Source: Aristolochia californica
Taxonomy: Eukaryota > Streptophyta > Magnoliopsida > Piperales > Aristolochiaceae
Assembly: GCA_029961685.1 (NCBI GenBank)
Contig: JARWKL010000008.1
Location: 7,132,501 to 7,196,500, forward strand
Direction of reading: 5' to 3'
Length of the DNA stretch: 64,000 nt
Both the position numbers and the translations under genes were made by a program. Shown here piece after piece: positions 54,200 to 64,000 of this stretch. Positions within the stretch are counted from its first letter, which is position 1, and each line of letters begins with the position of its first letter. The notes beneath the pieces were generated by a model that was not told where the DNA came from, did not search any database, and saw only the letters and a program-made list of their open reading frames with translations.

Positions 54200-55785
54200 A
54201 ATAGTTGTGCACACAAAAGATGGTTCAAGGCCTTTCATTCATAATCAAAATACAAAATAACTTGACAAGTAGATTCCATTCATAATCTATACCTTCTTCT
54301 TGGTTATATCTTTTGGCAAAGCTTTCTTTCTCACGATTTTATTTTCTTCATCGGCTTCGTTACTAAAGACAATTTGGTTCCGAATACTTGTTGATTTTTG
54401 GGTCTAGGTACTAGAATCCATAATGGATTTCTTTCAAATCGATTAAGTTCTTCTTGCATTGTCGTGATCCAAAAATCATCCTTTTGGCCCTAGGCAAAGC
54501 ACCTAGACTTTATTTGAGAAACAAAGGCATTGTTGGCCATGAATTCGTGAGTTGTTCTTCTAGTTGAAATTTTCCTTTGGGGTCACCAATTATTTCATCT
54601 AAAAGGTGATCAACCATAAACCTATATTTCTTTGACATGATAGGAGGTTCCTCTTGGTTATCCACATCTTTTGGTTTCTCTTCAAGCTTTTAGTCTTGAG
54701 GTTGAGAAACTGGCGATGGATTAAGAGGGGCTTCCTTTTGATGGGGTTGACTTATCAAATTCAACATGTACCAACTCCATGACTCTCATAGACAAAAACT
54801 CTGCAATGAGATGTATAACCTAGGAATATTCCTATATCAGCCCTAGAGTCAAACTTCCCTAGTTTCTCCTTTGTCTCTCTTAATACATATACTTTGCATC
54901 TAAAGGTTCAAGAATGGGTTATATAGGGAAGGGTGCCCGTATACAACTTATGAGGAGCTTTATTCAGACAAGCCCAATGCTAGCTCAGTTCATAATATAG
55001 CAAGTTATGTTTATAGCTTCGACCCAATGAGGCAAGTTATATGCATGTAATATGGCTATTGTCCTTTCAATTAAGGTCATATTCTTTCTCTCCACAACAC
55101 TATTTTTTTAGGAGTTTGAGGAACTGAAAATGTATGCTCAATGCCATGTTTAGTACCATATTCCTCAAAATGAGATTTCTCAAATTCTCCTCCATGGTCA
55201 CTCCTAATTTTGACAATACTACAATCTTGATCCTTTTGTACTTGTTTATATAGTTTGGCAAAGGCTGGAAAGACATCATCCTTGTTGCCTAAGAGATCTA
55301 TCCATGCGAAGTAGGAGTAGTCATCTACAACCACTAGGGCGAGACGCTTTCCACTTAAATTCAAGGTTTGGTAGGTCCCAAGTAAATCCGTGTGGATTAG
55401 TTGTAGAGGTTGAATAGTACAAACTACATTTTTGGATTTGAAGGAATTTTTTTGTTGCTTTCCAAATTGGCAAGCATCACAAAGTTTTTCCTTGATAAAA
55501 TTTTGATTTTATAGTCCTCTCACTAAATTTTTCCTTGGTAACTTGTTCAAGAAATCTATTTCTATATGCTCTAACCTCTAATGCCATAACCAGGATTCAT
55601 CTACGTTTGCACCTAAACAAATTATACTTGTAGAGGTAAGTCATAGACAAAATTACATAGAGCTTACATTGGCATACATACACTAGAAATTTATTTTGAC
55701 CTTCAATTTCTTATTTTACCCCTTTTGAGAGAAAAATATAGCATTTTCTCAAATCATTCTCGCATCTCTCTAATCTCTTTGTGTC
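54200..55785 (-). mobile_element. SIRE-like Copia fragment (GAG-pre-integrase and integrase), RT deleted
   Basis: Minus strand. CDACQFGKQQKNSFKSKN (about 55480) is the GAG-pre-integrase zinc end. Then LIHTDLLGTYQTLNLSGKR, VVDDYSYFAWIDLLGNKDD and RSDHGGEF at about 55410-55160 form the integrase core with Asp-Asp-Glu spacing. A long linker with PPIMSKKYRFMVDHLLDE follows near 54600. RT and RNase H are absent, and the polypurine tract and 3' LTR follow at 54004. Stops are common, so it is dead. Its right end abuts the LTR of the non-autonomous element. Confidence 0.82.
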
Positions 55786-56150
55786 TCTTGCTAGGGACAA
55801 AATGCAAACACACGAGATTTCAAGGAAAGAAGAGAAGAAAGGAATTCTAGCTCTTGGGAGAGATAAAAGAAGAAACCAAGGGAGAGAGAGGAAAAGAGAG
55901 AGAAGTGTATGGACAAATTTGAACCAAGAGGAGGAGGCTTAAATGCTTGACCCCATGCCTTAAGGATATATTTATAGTTGTAAGAAGGTGTTTACAATGA
56001 CTACAAATCCCTTAGGGCTACATGCTTCAAAAGAAAAAAGACATAAGAGAACATACACTAGCTTGCATAATTAGAATTCTATGTCATCTTTATAAAAGTT
56101 CTCCTTATTTACTAGCTATGCCACCCGACACACGTGGGTGTCTCTTAACA
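55786..56150 (-). repeat. 3' LTR of the minus-copy LARD-like element
   Basis: Starts TGTTAAGAGACACC directly after the polypurine tract. The end near 55786 is approximate, because sequence diverges after GTCCCTAG. Confidence 0.78.
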
Positions 56151-57164
56151 CTTTCCCTCAAGTTGGTGGTTATAAATTCACTTGCAAATCATCTTGGTCA
56201 AGAAACTTGTGTGCTTAAAAAAGAAATTTTGATTGCCTAGCTTTGACTCATCTTGTTCTAGTTCACATCTTGCTTGTAATCTTCATCTTGTCTCCCCATA
56301 ACTTGGATATTCTAGTCACATAAAAGTTGATTACCACAACATGTGGAATTCTTCATTGTTGGTTACTTTTGTTTTGTACTTCTTCTTCTACTTCTCCCCC
56401 TCACACTGGGGATCTCTTTGTTCTTTACCAAGAGACCCAACTTTCACAACTTTATACTTCCAAGTTGTGCAACAAAGTTTCTTCCACCAGTTAAATCACT
56501 CCTAGTTGTACAATAAAACTCCTTACACCAGTTAAAATGGTCATAGTCTGAAACACACTCTACTAATTTCAAAGGCCAAAAAATAGCCCAACTTTAGGGC
56601 ACAACAAAGAGACTACTCACTTTTTAAGGGTAGCTCAAGCACAAGTCCCCTCTTGGGTGAGAATAAAAAACTTGACTCAAACTGGATGTTGAACACACTC
56701 CTATATTTTTAGGTAGTGGGCCGATAGGCATTGCTCTAAAGTGATTTTAACAAACATAAATTGAAGAAATTACTTTGAAGAATTAAGGGTGTGAATAAAA
56801 GATAGCACCTCTCATACTTCAAATGAAAAGACGCTCACAATGCAGATCTTCATACTTCCAAGTAAGAAGGAAGTGCTTTTAGACCAATGGATGGATAAAA
56901 AGTGACTAGGTTTTGCTCAAGAGGGAGAAAACAATGATTAAGGAAACTTTAAAAAAATCCAATAAGAAAGTTTTGAGATAGAACATAATAATGAAAATTT
57001 TCTAAAAATAAAATTATCATATAAGGCAATTACTTTTTACATAACTTGACCAATTTGGAAAGAAAATATTCAAGAGATAATTCTGGAATAAGGGAGATTT
57101 AAGACACTTATTTGGAATCTAGAATTAGGAAACACAAGAAACAAAACTCATAATGGGAAAGATT

Positions 57165-57787
57165 TCTCTTAAAGGAACTAATGTAATGTGAGATCAAACT
57201 ATTGAATTTAGGACCCCATGAATAATACCTTGAGCAAGGGGAGAGAGAAAGAAAAAACAGAGAAAAAGAGAAAGGCTCTCGGGTAGAGAGAGAAGAGAAG
57301 GAAAACAAAGGAGATTAGAGAGAGAGCACTTCACACGAGAGAGGAGAAAAAAGAAGAGACTTGCTTGATTGATTTTCGAGTTACAATCACCTCTATTTAT
57401 ACTTGAGGAGATGATAGAGTCCATGTACAAGTAATCTTAGGACTCTTTATTACATTCCAACTAGAACTCTTTAAGATAAGTCTATCATGATAAGATTACA
57501 TTATCTATGTAAGAGATTACTTTAACTCAACTTCTAACTCTTCTTTAATCACGTGAACCAAGATAGAAAGTCAGCTCGTGATCTTATCTTTGTGGGTCCC
57601 ACATGATCTTCCAGCTCGTGGTATCTTTGTGGGTCCCACTTGATCTTCAAATCTTCTATTTAATTCCAGCACGTGTTCCTTATCTCTTAGCTTGAGCCAC
57701 TTTGTATGAGGACTCTTGTTGACACCTCTCGAGCTCATGGTGGGTCACACCAACTTGTGTAGCCATGGTGGTTCCACATTATAACAC
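57165..57787 (-). mobile_element. Solo-LTR-like insertion inside the minus-copy element
   Basis: Absent from the same place of the plus copy (near 3080). On the minus strand it starts TGTTATAATGTGG, has a TATAAATAGAGG box near 57395 and a CT-rich leader. A repeated block carries the palindrome GTGGGTCCCAC at 57592-57602 and 57629-57639. The inner end and target duplication could not be fixed, so its class is inferred. Confidence 0.5.
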
Positions 57788-58666
57788 AAATAAAATAAGC
57801 TTATAAGGAAGGAAAGATACTCAAGTTGGTAAAATCTTGACTAGGTTTTGAAAACAAATAGGACACTCAACCAAAATTAGCAACTCAAAAAGTAAAGCAA
57901 ACAATTTGGCTTAAATTTCAATCTTCGCATGCAATAGTATACTGGCATGACCTTGGACTCCTCCAATGTATATATCTCTCTCTAAAAATATTAGATTGAG
58001 AAATAGTTTATTGGGATCAAAATTACACTCACATAGGTTTCTTTTGAGATATAATTCTCATTATAAATCTTCAATAATGTTGGTACAAACCGTTCAGGAA
58101 TTTGAGGCCGTCAACTGCTACACAAAAATTTTCTACTGTTTGACCTTTGCACCTTCAAATGTCGATTTATTTTTCTAGAAAAATCTAATTTCAAGGATTC
58201 ATCTTTATTTGGAAACTAGACTCAAATATATTTCCAATATATATTTCTATATTAAACATACGGTAAGAAAGTGAAACATCCAATGAAAATCAAGAATTGG
58301 GAAAGAAGACCAAAGGAAAATCAAGAAACTCCTTTTTTTTCTTTTTCTTTTTCTTTTTCCCTCCCGTATTCTCCATCTTCTTCTCCTTTTCCATATCAGA
58401 TTTTTTCCTGCTTTGATATCATGTTGATTTCTAGGGACAAGCATAAACGCAAGATATCTCAAGGGAAGGAGAGAAGAAAGGAATTCTAGCTCTTGGGAGA
58501 GGAAAAAAAGAAACAAAGGAGAGAAGGAAGAGGAAACGGGAGAGAGGTGTATGGACGAATTTGAGCCAAGAGGAAGAGGCTTGAATGCTCTACTCCATGC
58601 CTTGATGTTATATTTATAGTTGTGTGAACATGTTTACAATGACTACAATGCCCTTAGGTCTATATG

Positions 58667-58748
58667 TGTTATGGTCCTGGGTTAAGTACCTATGTCTTCC
58701 ACTCTTGACAGGCCGGTCTTTTGGGTAGTATTAGCTAGGTGCTTAATA
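58667..58748 (+). repeat. Left LTR of the TRIM
   Basis: 82 bp from TGTTATGGTCC to GCTTAATA. The last bases differ from the right copy (TTAACA). Confidence 0.93.
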
Positions 58749-58962
58749 TTTGGTATCAAAGTAGGCTCCCAAGTCGCAAGTTCGAATCCTGGAGGGGGTG
58801 ACCTAGCAGAAGGAGTGACCTAAGCGGAGGGGGCGACCTAGAGGCTAGATTAAAATTACTAGTAGGTCGTAGGAACTTAACCCGGGTCCGGCCAGTATCA
58901 CTTGAGTGGGTCGTCGCTAGAGTGGGCCACCGTGGTCATCGGCTCGCGAAGGTGGGGTGTGA

Positions 58963-59044
58963 TGTTATGGTCCTGGGTTAAGTACCTATGTCTTCCGTTC
59001 TTGACAGGCCGGTCTTTTGGGTAGTATTGGCTAGGTGCTTAACA
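58963..59044 (+). repeat. Right LTR of the TRIM
   Basis: 82 bp from TGTTATGGTCC to GCTTAACA, directly followed by the duplicated ATATG. Confidence 0.93.
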
Positions 59045-59253
59045 ATATGCTTCAAAAGGAAAAAAATATAAGAGGATATACACCAGCTTTGCATAATTAA
59101 AATTCTATGCCATCTCTATGAAAGTTCTCCTTATTTACTAGCCATGCCACCCCTACACACATGGGTATCTCTTAACACATAGCATCATTAGTTCCATCAC
59201 ACTCCAAACAATCTATATCTTGTTCTTAAAGAAGTGGAGGCTTGGATCTCACT

Positions 59254-59544
59254 TGGAGGATATCTATCTCTCTATTTGATGAGATGTAATTAGGGTGACA
59301 TTGATGTAATTAGTTTAAATTTCTTGTTTCTTCTTCACTCTTATTGGGGTGATGGTATTTCTGGAATCTATAAATAAAGCTTATGGGGGAGGGTGTGATA
59401 TCAACTACCCTAATTATTCTTCCTTTTTCTCAACATGCTCTCTCTCCCTCTCCTTGGTCCTCTCTTTTCTTTTTCTTTTTACTTCTCCTTCTTTCTTCTA
59501 TCCGTTGCATAACAGTGTGATCTATGGAATCCTGAAAATTAACA
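59254..59544 (+). repeat. 5' LTR of the 2.9-kb LTR element
   Basis: 291 bp, starts TGGAGGATATC, ends AAAATTAACA. Carries an extra segment of about 17 bp (CTATCTCTCTATT) near its start relative to the right LTR. Confidence 0.78.
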
Positions 59545-61895
59545 TTGTATTAGAGCAGTGATTTTCAGGATTCTAATTATTTTTTCCTACTCAAATTATG
59601 CTTCATGAAGGCATTGTTATTTTGAATAAAGCTGACAGAGTCTTATTCTGAGGATAGTCGTTTCTCTGTTTTGTTTACACTCTTATTTTGAGAATCGTCT
59701 TCTCCATTTTGTTTACAGCTGCTCGGTAGATGATCAATCTATCAATTTCTTTTGTCTTTGCTGTCGTGGATAAAAAAATATTTTCTGTCACATGTGGTAG
59801 TTTTTCTGCTACGTGTTTTCTTCATTGGTTTGTGAATGCTCTTGATTCAAATAATATTGTATCTTAGCTCATGGTTATCTGGGAGTATCTATGGCTGATC
59901 AACGTTCCTCTTTTTCAGGTAGTTACAACAATCCTTATGAAGTCCTTCTCAATTCAGCACAATAATTATTTTGATCATAAACTTATCAAATCAGAAATTT
60001 GAACTCATCTTGTCTATTGTCTTCTATAATCTTTTGTTTTCTGCTATTAGTTTTTTTCTTGGGTATAGTCGTTAATGTTGTTGTTGTTAACATTTTTATA
60101 CTTATCATCGGCCATATCTTACTTGGCGGAGCCATTGGATTTTGAAATCACTCTATTCCTCTTTATCTTTCTGGATATATCAGCAGAGTAAAGGAGATGA
60201 CTTTGCAACAACCATCTATTTGGTTTATGATCATCAGAGAGTCCTACAGCTCTTCTAGCCTTGCAAATTATTACACTTGAGCATTTGAGATTATCTTCTT
60301 TTTGTTGGTGTTGCTGCTATCTGCTGCTTACAGTAGTGATTATCTTTTTATTGTTGGCATTGCTACAATCTGCTGCTTACAACAGTGATCATCTTCTTGT
60401 TGCTGGCGCTCGTTATCCTTTCTTGTTGGAGAGGTATTTGCTGATGTCGATTACCAACAACATACTTTATACAGAACAAGATTTCTGTTTGGAGATGATG
60501 ACGATGAAGTTTGAAATCCAAGTTAGCTGTAGAATAGATTTAGATTTCTCTTTGTGGTTCTATCTTTCCTAATTGGCAACAACTCTTGTTGCTATGTCCA
60601 CCTGAATCCTGATGGTCGTTGCCACCAGTCATTGAAGATCCTATCAAGAGTCATTTTAATCCATCTTTAAGGCATGCTTATCAACATGTTGCTGCCATAT
60701 TTCAACACATTGTTGATTATTCAGCAAAGCAAAACACATAGTCACCTGCTTTGATAAGATAAGTTGGTGCTGCCTTTTCTACTCTCTTGAATTCCATCAC
60801 TTGGTCTCATTGCTGGTCATGTGCAATCCTGGTGTTTTAATGAATCATACACTTGGTGATGAGAAAATTCAGTGACATTGCTGCTGTTTTTTTGTTTTAA
60901 TTAGTTGGTGAATCAGCAGGTAGTTGAGTTTCAAGTGTTCTTAAATCTATATCATCTAGCAAGTCATGTTGCAACCTCTTTTTAATCCCACCAAGATGGT
61001 TGTTTTATCTAGTTGGTGAGTCAGCAATTGTAATCAGCAATAGGTTTAATAAGTCTGCTTTGATTTATTGCAGAAACATAATTGCTGTTTTTATCAAGTT
61101 GGTGAATCAACAATGGGATTTAATCAGCACCTTCCCATCTGCTGTTTGACTCTAGATGGTCAATAATTACTCTCCATGGGGTATCATGGATGCACATGTG
61201 ATTTCAGCATAGTCCTCTTACGGATTTTATTTTCTCACTCTTATGTTGATTATCATATGCTATTATCTAGTATATGTATTTGGGTTTTTTTATGTATTGA
61301 TTATCAGTAGACATAATTCTGGTTATTATTGAAGGTTCTTGCTGTCCAAAAGGTTGTTGGTGTTTATTGGTGGTAATAAATTTGCATTTTGTTACATTGA
61401 TGATATATTGTTGATACACGGATGTTTGTTGCTGGTGGGGGATATAAAGCCTGTCAAATTTGGACTATCTATATCAGACGATCAACAATTATTTTGTGAA
61501 TATTGTTTGGATAAAAAAATTTGAAGATTACTGAATTGAATTCTCAGTGAAGAATCCATATTTCATGTTGTTTCTTATTTGCAACAAATCACTGGTTCAA
61601 CAATTATCATCTAGCATCGCCTACTCAGTTTCATAACTCGTTTAGTTATGGAGTTATACCTCAACTTATTACTTGGTTCAACTTATTATTTCCAGTCTAT
61701 TACTCAGATAGAACTTATTACTTGGGGCACCACTTCTTAATGGACTTGCTAGGAATTATTTCATGTGTCCTTATTACTCTTAAAAACTTCCATTATTTAC
61801 TAGTTATCCACTGTCATACAACTGCATATTTGGTACATGTTATTTGGTTCAAGATAGGATCATTGGCATTATCTCCAAGCTTGAGGGGGGAGTAT

Positions 61896-62184
61896 TGGAA
61901 GATATGATGTAATTAGGGTGGCATTGATGTAATTAGTTTAAGTTTCTTGTCACTTCTTCACGCTTACTAGGGTGAAGGTTATACTTGTAATATTGGTATT
62001 TTTGGAATCTATAAATAAAGCTTTTGGGGAGGGTGTGATATCAACTACCCTAATTATTCCTCCTTTTTTTCAACGTGCTCACTCTCCCTCTCCTTGGTTG
62101 TCTCTTTTTTTTTTCATTTTACTTCTCCTTCTTTCTTCCATCTGTTGCATAATAATGTGATCTATGGAATCCTGAAAATCAACA
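61896..62184 (+). repeat. 3' LTR of the 2.9-kb LTR element
   Basis: 289 bp, starts TGGAAGATATGATG after the polypurine tract and ends AAAATCAACA. Confidence 0.8.
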
Positions 62185-64000
62185 CTCTCTATTACAAGAA
62201 AGTTGTAAGTTTGATTTTTATTTTGTATTTTAATTTTCTTTTTAGAGTTTTTCTAGTACCTTAAAACTTGAATATTTGGCCTTCTAGAGCTTGTAAGCTA
62301 GAAAAGGAGTGTCCCCTAGAGCCAGTGCAAGTTGTATTGAATATCTAGGGGAGAGATTGAAATTATGTAATTGGGATAAAACATGGCTTAAAGAGAGCCT
62401 TGAATCTCTTAGTATTTTTCAGCTAGTATAGCTTATTAGCAAAATTTCCCGAGCAATGGTTCTTTGGTAGTGAATACCATGAGAGGAACATCGATAAAAA
62501 AATTCTTCGGTGTTCTCTTATGGTTCTGTGTGCTTTAAGTTTATTTATCATTTATTTTGATTACATAACTCGAACGTTAGAGTTTTTAATTAAAATCACA
62601 ATTCACCCACCTTCCACCCCCTCCCCTACAATTGGTATCAGAGTAAGCCTTAACTGATTGAAATCCAAATTTAACTTGATTTTGTTCAATCGATTTCGAT
62701 GGTAACTCAAGAACCAATTATGTTCCAAGAGGATCATGATCCAAATTCTGCTCCGCTGCTTATTCATTCACTATACCAATGGTAGAGAATTATAATGAAA
62801 TTATTTTTACAATCTATTGGATTTGAACTATAGGAAGCAATCACTAGTAAACCTTTCATCCCATCCCAAAAAGTAAAGGGGAGATCTATTCCAAATGAGT
62901 ATGTGATTGGGATGACCTTGACAGTGCAAAAGTTGATGGCAATGCTAGCACTATGGAACTCATTCTATGTCACTTAGGTGATGAATTACTAGATTCTTAT
63001 TCATCTTGTAAATCAACCAAGGATTTACGAGATAAACTTGAATAAGATTTTTCTTGGAACATATAATGTAGCTCTTCAATCTCCGAATGCAGTACATGTA
63101 GTGGCAACATAGATATTGAAGATCGTATGCACTTAAGTTTAGTAGGAAACATCAGATCAAACCGAGATGAAACTTTTGAGAGTGACATCTATGGGTTATT
63201 GGACAAAGAATAACGTATGAGGCCATTAGAAGAGTCCATGTCTTCACTTAGGGGAAAAGAAAACAAAAAAAAGAAATTGAGAAGGCAACTTTCAAAATTA
63301 GAAAAGGGATTTGAATCCTTGAAAGCCGATTGCTACTCCAAGCTACAAGAGCTTAGAAAAGAATGTTTTAGTCTCATCACAGAATGTGATAAACTTGAAC
63401 TCCATCCTTCAAACATTCTTGAGTTGATAAATGAAAAAAATATCATTCACTCTAGGATTTAAGAATGTCTAGAAGAGAATAAAATGCTAAAACCCCACAA
63501 ATGGTTAGCTAAAGGAAAAACCTTTGACTTATCCCATTGCTTAAAGATAATTTAGGGAAAAGTCACTATGAATAATCAAAATGTCATATTCATATTGTGA
63601 GAAATTTGGAATTTAGTGTTAAGGTCCATGAGACTAGAAGAGAATGAAGATTTAGTAGTTCTCATAGGGCAAATGTGAAAAATATCACAACAACACCTAC
63701 GTATAATGGTTCATGTTATAAATGTGGGTTTATAAGCCAATATGAATTTGAGTGCTCAGATAGAAGATCAAAGTTGAATGTTTATAGGCCAATATGCATT
63801 TGAGCACTCAGATAGAAGATCAAAGTTGAATGCAGTGAAGAAAGTTTGCATTCTCAAGGGAAACCTAAATTTATCTTAAAAAATTGAGATGGTGGGACCT
63901 AAACAAAATTGAGTGCCCAAGGGCATTTGATCTTTGAAGCAAGGAGTGGAGTTTTTGAGTCAAGCTATATAATACATGAAAATTACCTAAATATCTTGTG
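62185..64000 (+). mobile_element. SIRE-like Copia, 5' end (partial LTR and gag), runs off the right edge
   Basis: Partial LTR 62185-62632 (ends CCCCTACA), primer site TTGGTATCAGAG at 62634-62645, then gag from MVTQEPIMFQEDHD at 62700. Gag is broken by several stops. A lysine-rich coiled-coil stretch at 63217-63462 (KKKKLRRQLSKLEKGFESL) and a zinc-knuckle-like SCYKCGFISQYEFEC near 63710-63760 follow; Tyr stands where the knuckle His should be. Coiled coil plus single knuckle suits the SIRE lineage. The LTR's 5' end is lost at the junction with the preceding element. Confidence 0.75.
63729..63832 (+). repeat. 52-bp tandem duplication over the gag zinc knuckle end
   Basis: Copies 63729-63780 and 63781-63832 differ at only three or four bases (TTTATAAGCC versus TTTATAGGCC). 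Confidence 0.9.

Larger units (their letters stand above)
58667..59044 (+). mobile_element. TRIM: 378-bp miniature LTR retrotransposon with 82-bp LTRs
   Basis: Two 82-bp direct LTRs (58667-58748 and 58963-59044) differ at only a few sites. A primer site TGGTATCAAAGTAGG starts two bases after the left LTR (58751). A purine-rich GAAGGTGGGGTGTGA lies directly before the right LTR. A perfect 5-bp target duplication ATATG flanks it (58662-58666 and 59045-59049). The 214-bp interior has no coding capacity; it contains GACCTAG/GTGACCTA short repeats. All hallmarks of a TRIM are present. Confidence 0.93.
55786..59177 (-). mobile_element. Non-autonomous LTR retrotransposon, LARD-like, minus copy
   Basis: Minus strand. 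5' LTR 59177-58422, primer site TGATATCAAAGC at 58421-58410, internal region without pol, polypurine tract CTTGAGGGAAAG, 3' LTR 56150-55786. It is the same family as 2058-4540: internal blocks 58180-57800 and 56340-56151 match closely. Two later insertions interrupt it, an LTR-like piece (about 57165-57787) and the TRIM (58667-59044) inside its 5' LTR. No coding capacity was found, so it depends on proteins of another element. Confidence 0.85.
58422..59177 (-). repeat. 5' LTR of the minus-copy LARD-like element, split by a TRIM
   Basis: Starts TGTTAAGAGATACC at 59177 and ends AATCAACA at 58422. Without the TRIM and its duplicated 5 bases it is about 373 bp, matching 55786-56150 and 2060-2448. 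Confidence 0.82.
59254..62184 (+). mobile_element. LTR retrotransposon with decayed Copia-like interior (LARD-like 2)
   Basis: LTRs 59254-59544 and 61896-62184 share most of their sequence, including GAATCTATAAATAAAGC and GGGTGTGATATCAACTACCC. A primer site (TTGTATTAGAGCAGTGATT) follows the left LTR at 59545. A polypurine tract CTTGAGGGGGGAG precedes the right one. The 2.35-kb interior has only traces of Copia proteins: YNNPYEVLLNSA near 59920 (gag start) and YIDDILLIH near 61400 (RT box). Other stretches read as broken Copia linker. No matching target duplication was found. Confidence 0.8.

Noticed and set aside
59254..62184. Target duplication sought for the 2.9-kb LTR element (a shared CTCTCTATT near 59269 and 62185)
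   Set aside because: The left copy lies inside the LTR, not at its border, and 9 bp is too long for a Copia duplication.
1..64000. CRISPR arrays, bacterial operons, organelle DNA, endogenous pararetrovirus
   Set aside because: No regular spacer-repeat arrays, no bacterial-type genes, no plastid or mitochondrial genes and no movement/coat protein signatures were seen.

Overview
This window is nuclear DNA from a flowering plant; the species cannot be fixed from sequence alone. The evidence is a spliced plant-type protein kinase gene with canonical GT-AG introns, plant LINEs with an RNase H domain, Copia elements using an initiator-Met tRNA primer site (TGGTATCAGAGC type), a tRNA-derived SINE and a TRIM. 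No bacterial gene, CRISPR array or rRNA was seen.

The only host gene recognised is on the minus strand: an ACT-domain Raf-like kinase of the STY8/STY17/STY46 family. Eleven exons were placed by hand (50280 down to 9880). They join in phase into 425 uninterrupted codons, from the start Met to just after HRDLKAAN and before DFG. The rest of the C-lobe is not in the window. Intron 2 (18227-49645) is 31.4 kb, intron 9 is 4.3 kb and intron 11 is at least 9.9 kb. Most of the window is therefore either kinase intron packed with transposons or the region upstream of the gene.

Layout. 1-9879 (intron 11): 3' end of a LINE-B, a Copia remnant, a non-autonomous LTR element and a broken Copia. 9880-18226: exons 11 to 3, with a Copia LTR/RNase H piece and a LINE-B inside intron 9. 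18227-49645 (intron 2): a tRNA SINE, LINE-C, LINE-B copy 2, then LINE-A (24150-37699). LINE-A carries a 6.3 kb LINE-B (27313-33608) and a Copia (34479-36960) nested inside it. Further right come another LINE-B piece, a Gypsy-like LTR segment, a Copia interrupted by an inverted LINE-A relative, and several LINE 3' fragments. 49646-50280: exons 2 and 1. 50281-52560: upstream region without a recognisable gene.

52560-64000 is an LTR-retrotransposon field: a SIRE-like Copia 3' part (minus); a minus copy of the same non-autonomous LTR family seen at 2058-4540, interrupted by an LTR-like insertion and by a perfectly bounded 378-bp TRIM; a second LTR element of about 2.9 kb; and the 5' end of a SIRE-like Copia that runs off the right edge.

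All transposon coding regions carry stops, frameshifts or deletions. Several insertions are resolved to the base by target-site duplications, so the order of events can be read. The most interesting material is this insertion history, the long inverted repeats it creates inside one intron, and the small non-autonomous families (TRIM, SINE, LARD-like). No wholly new biochemical system was found.
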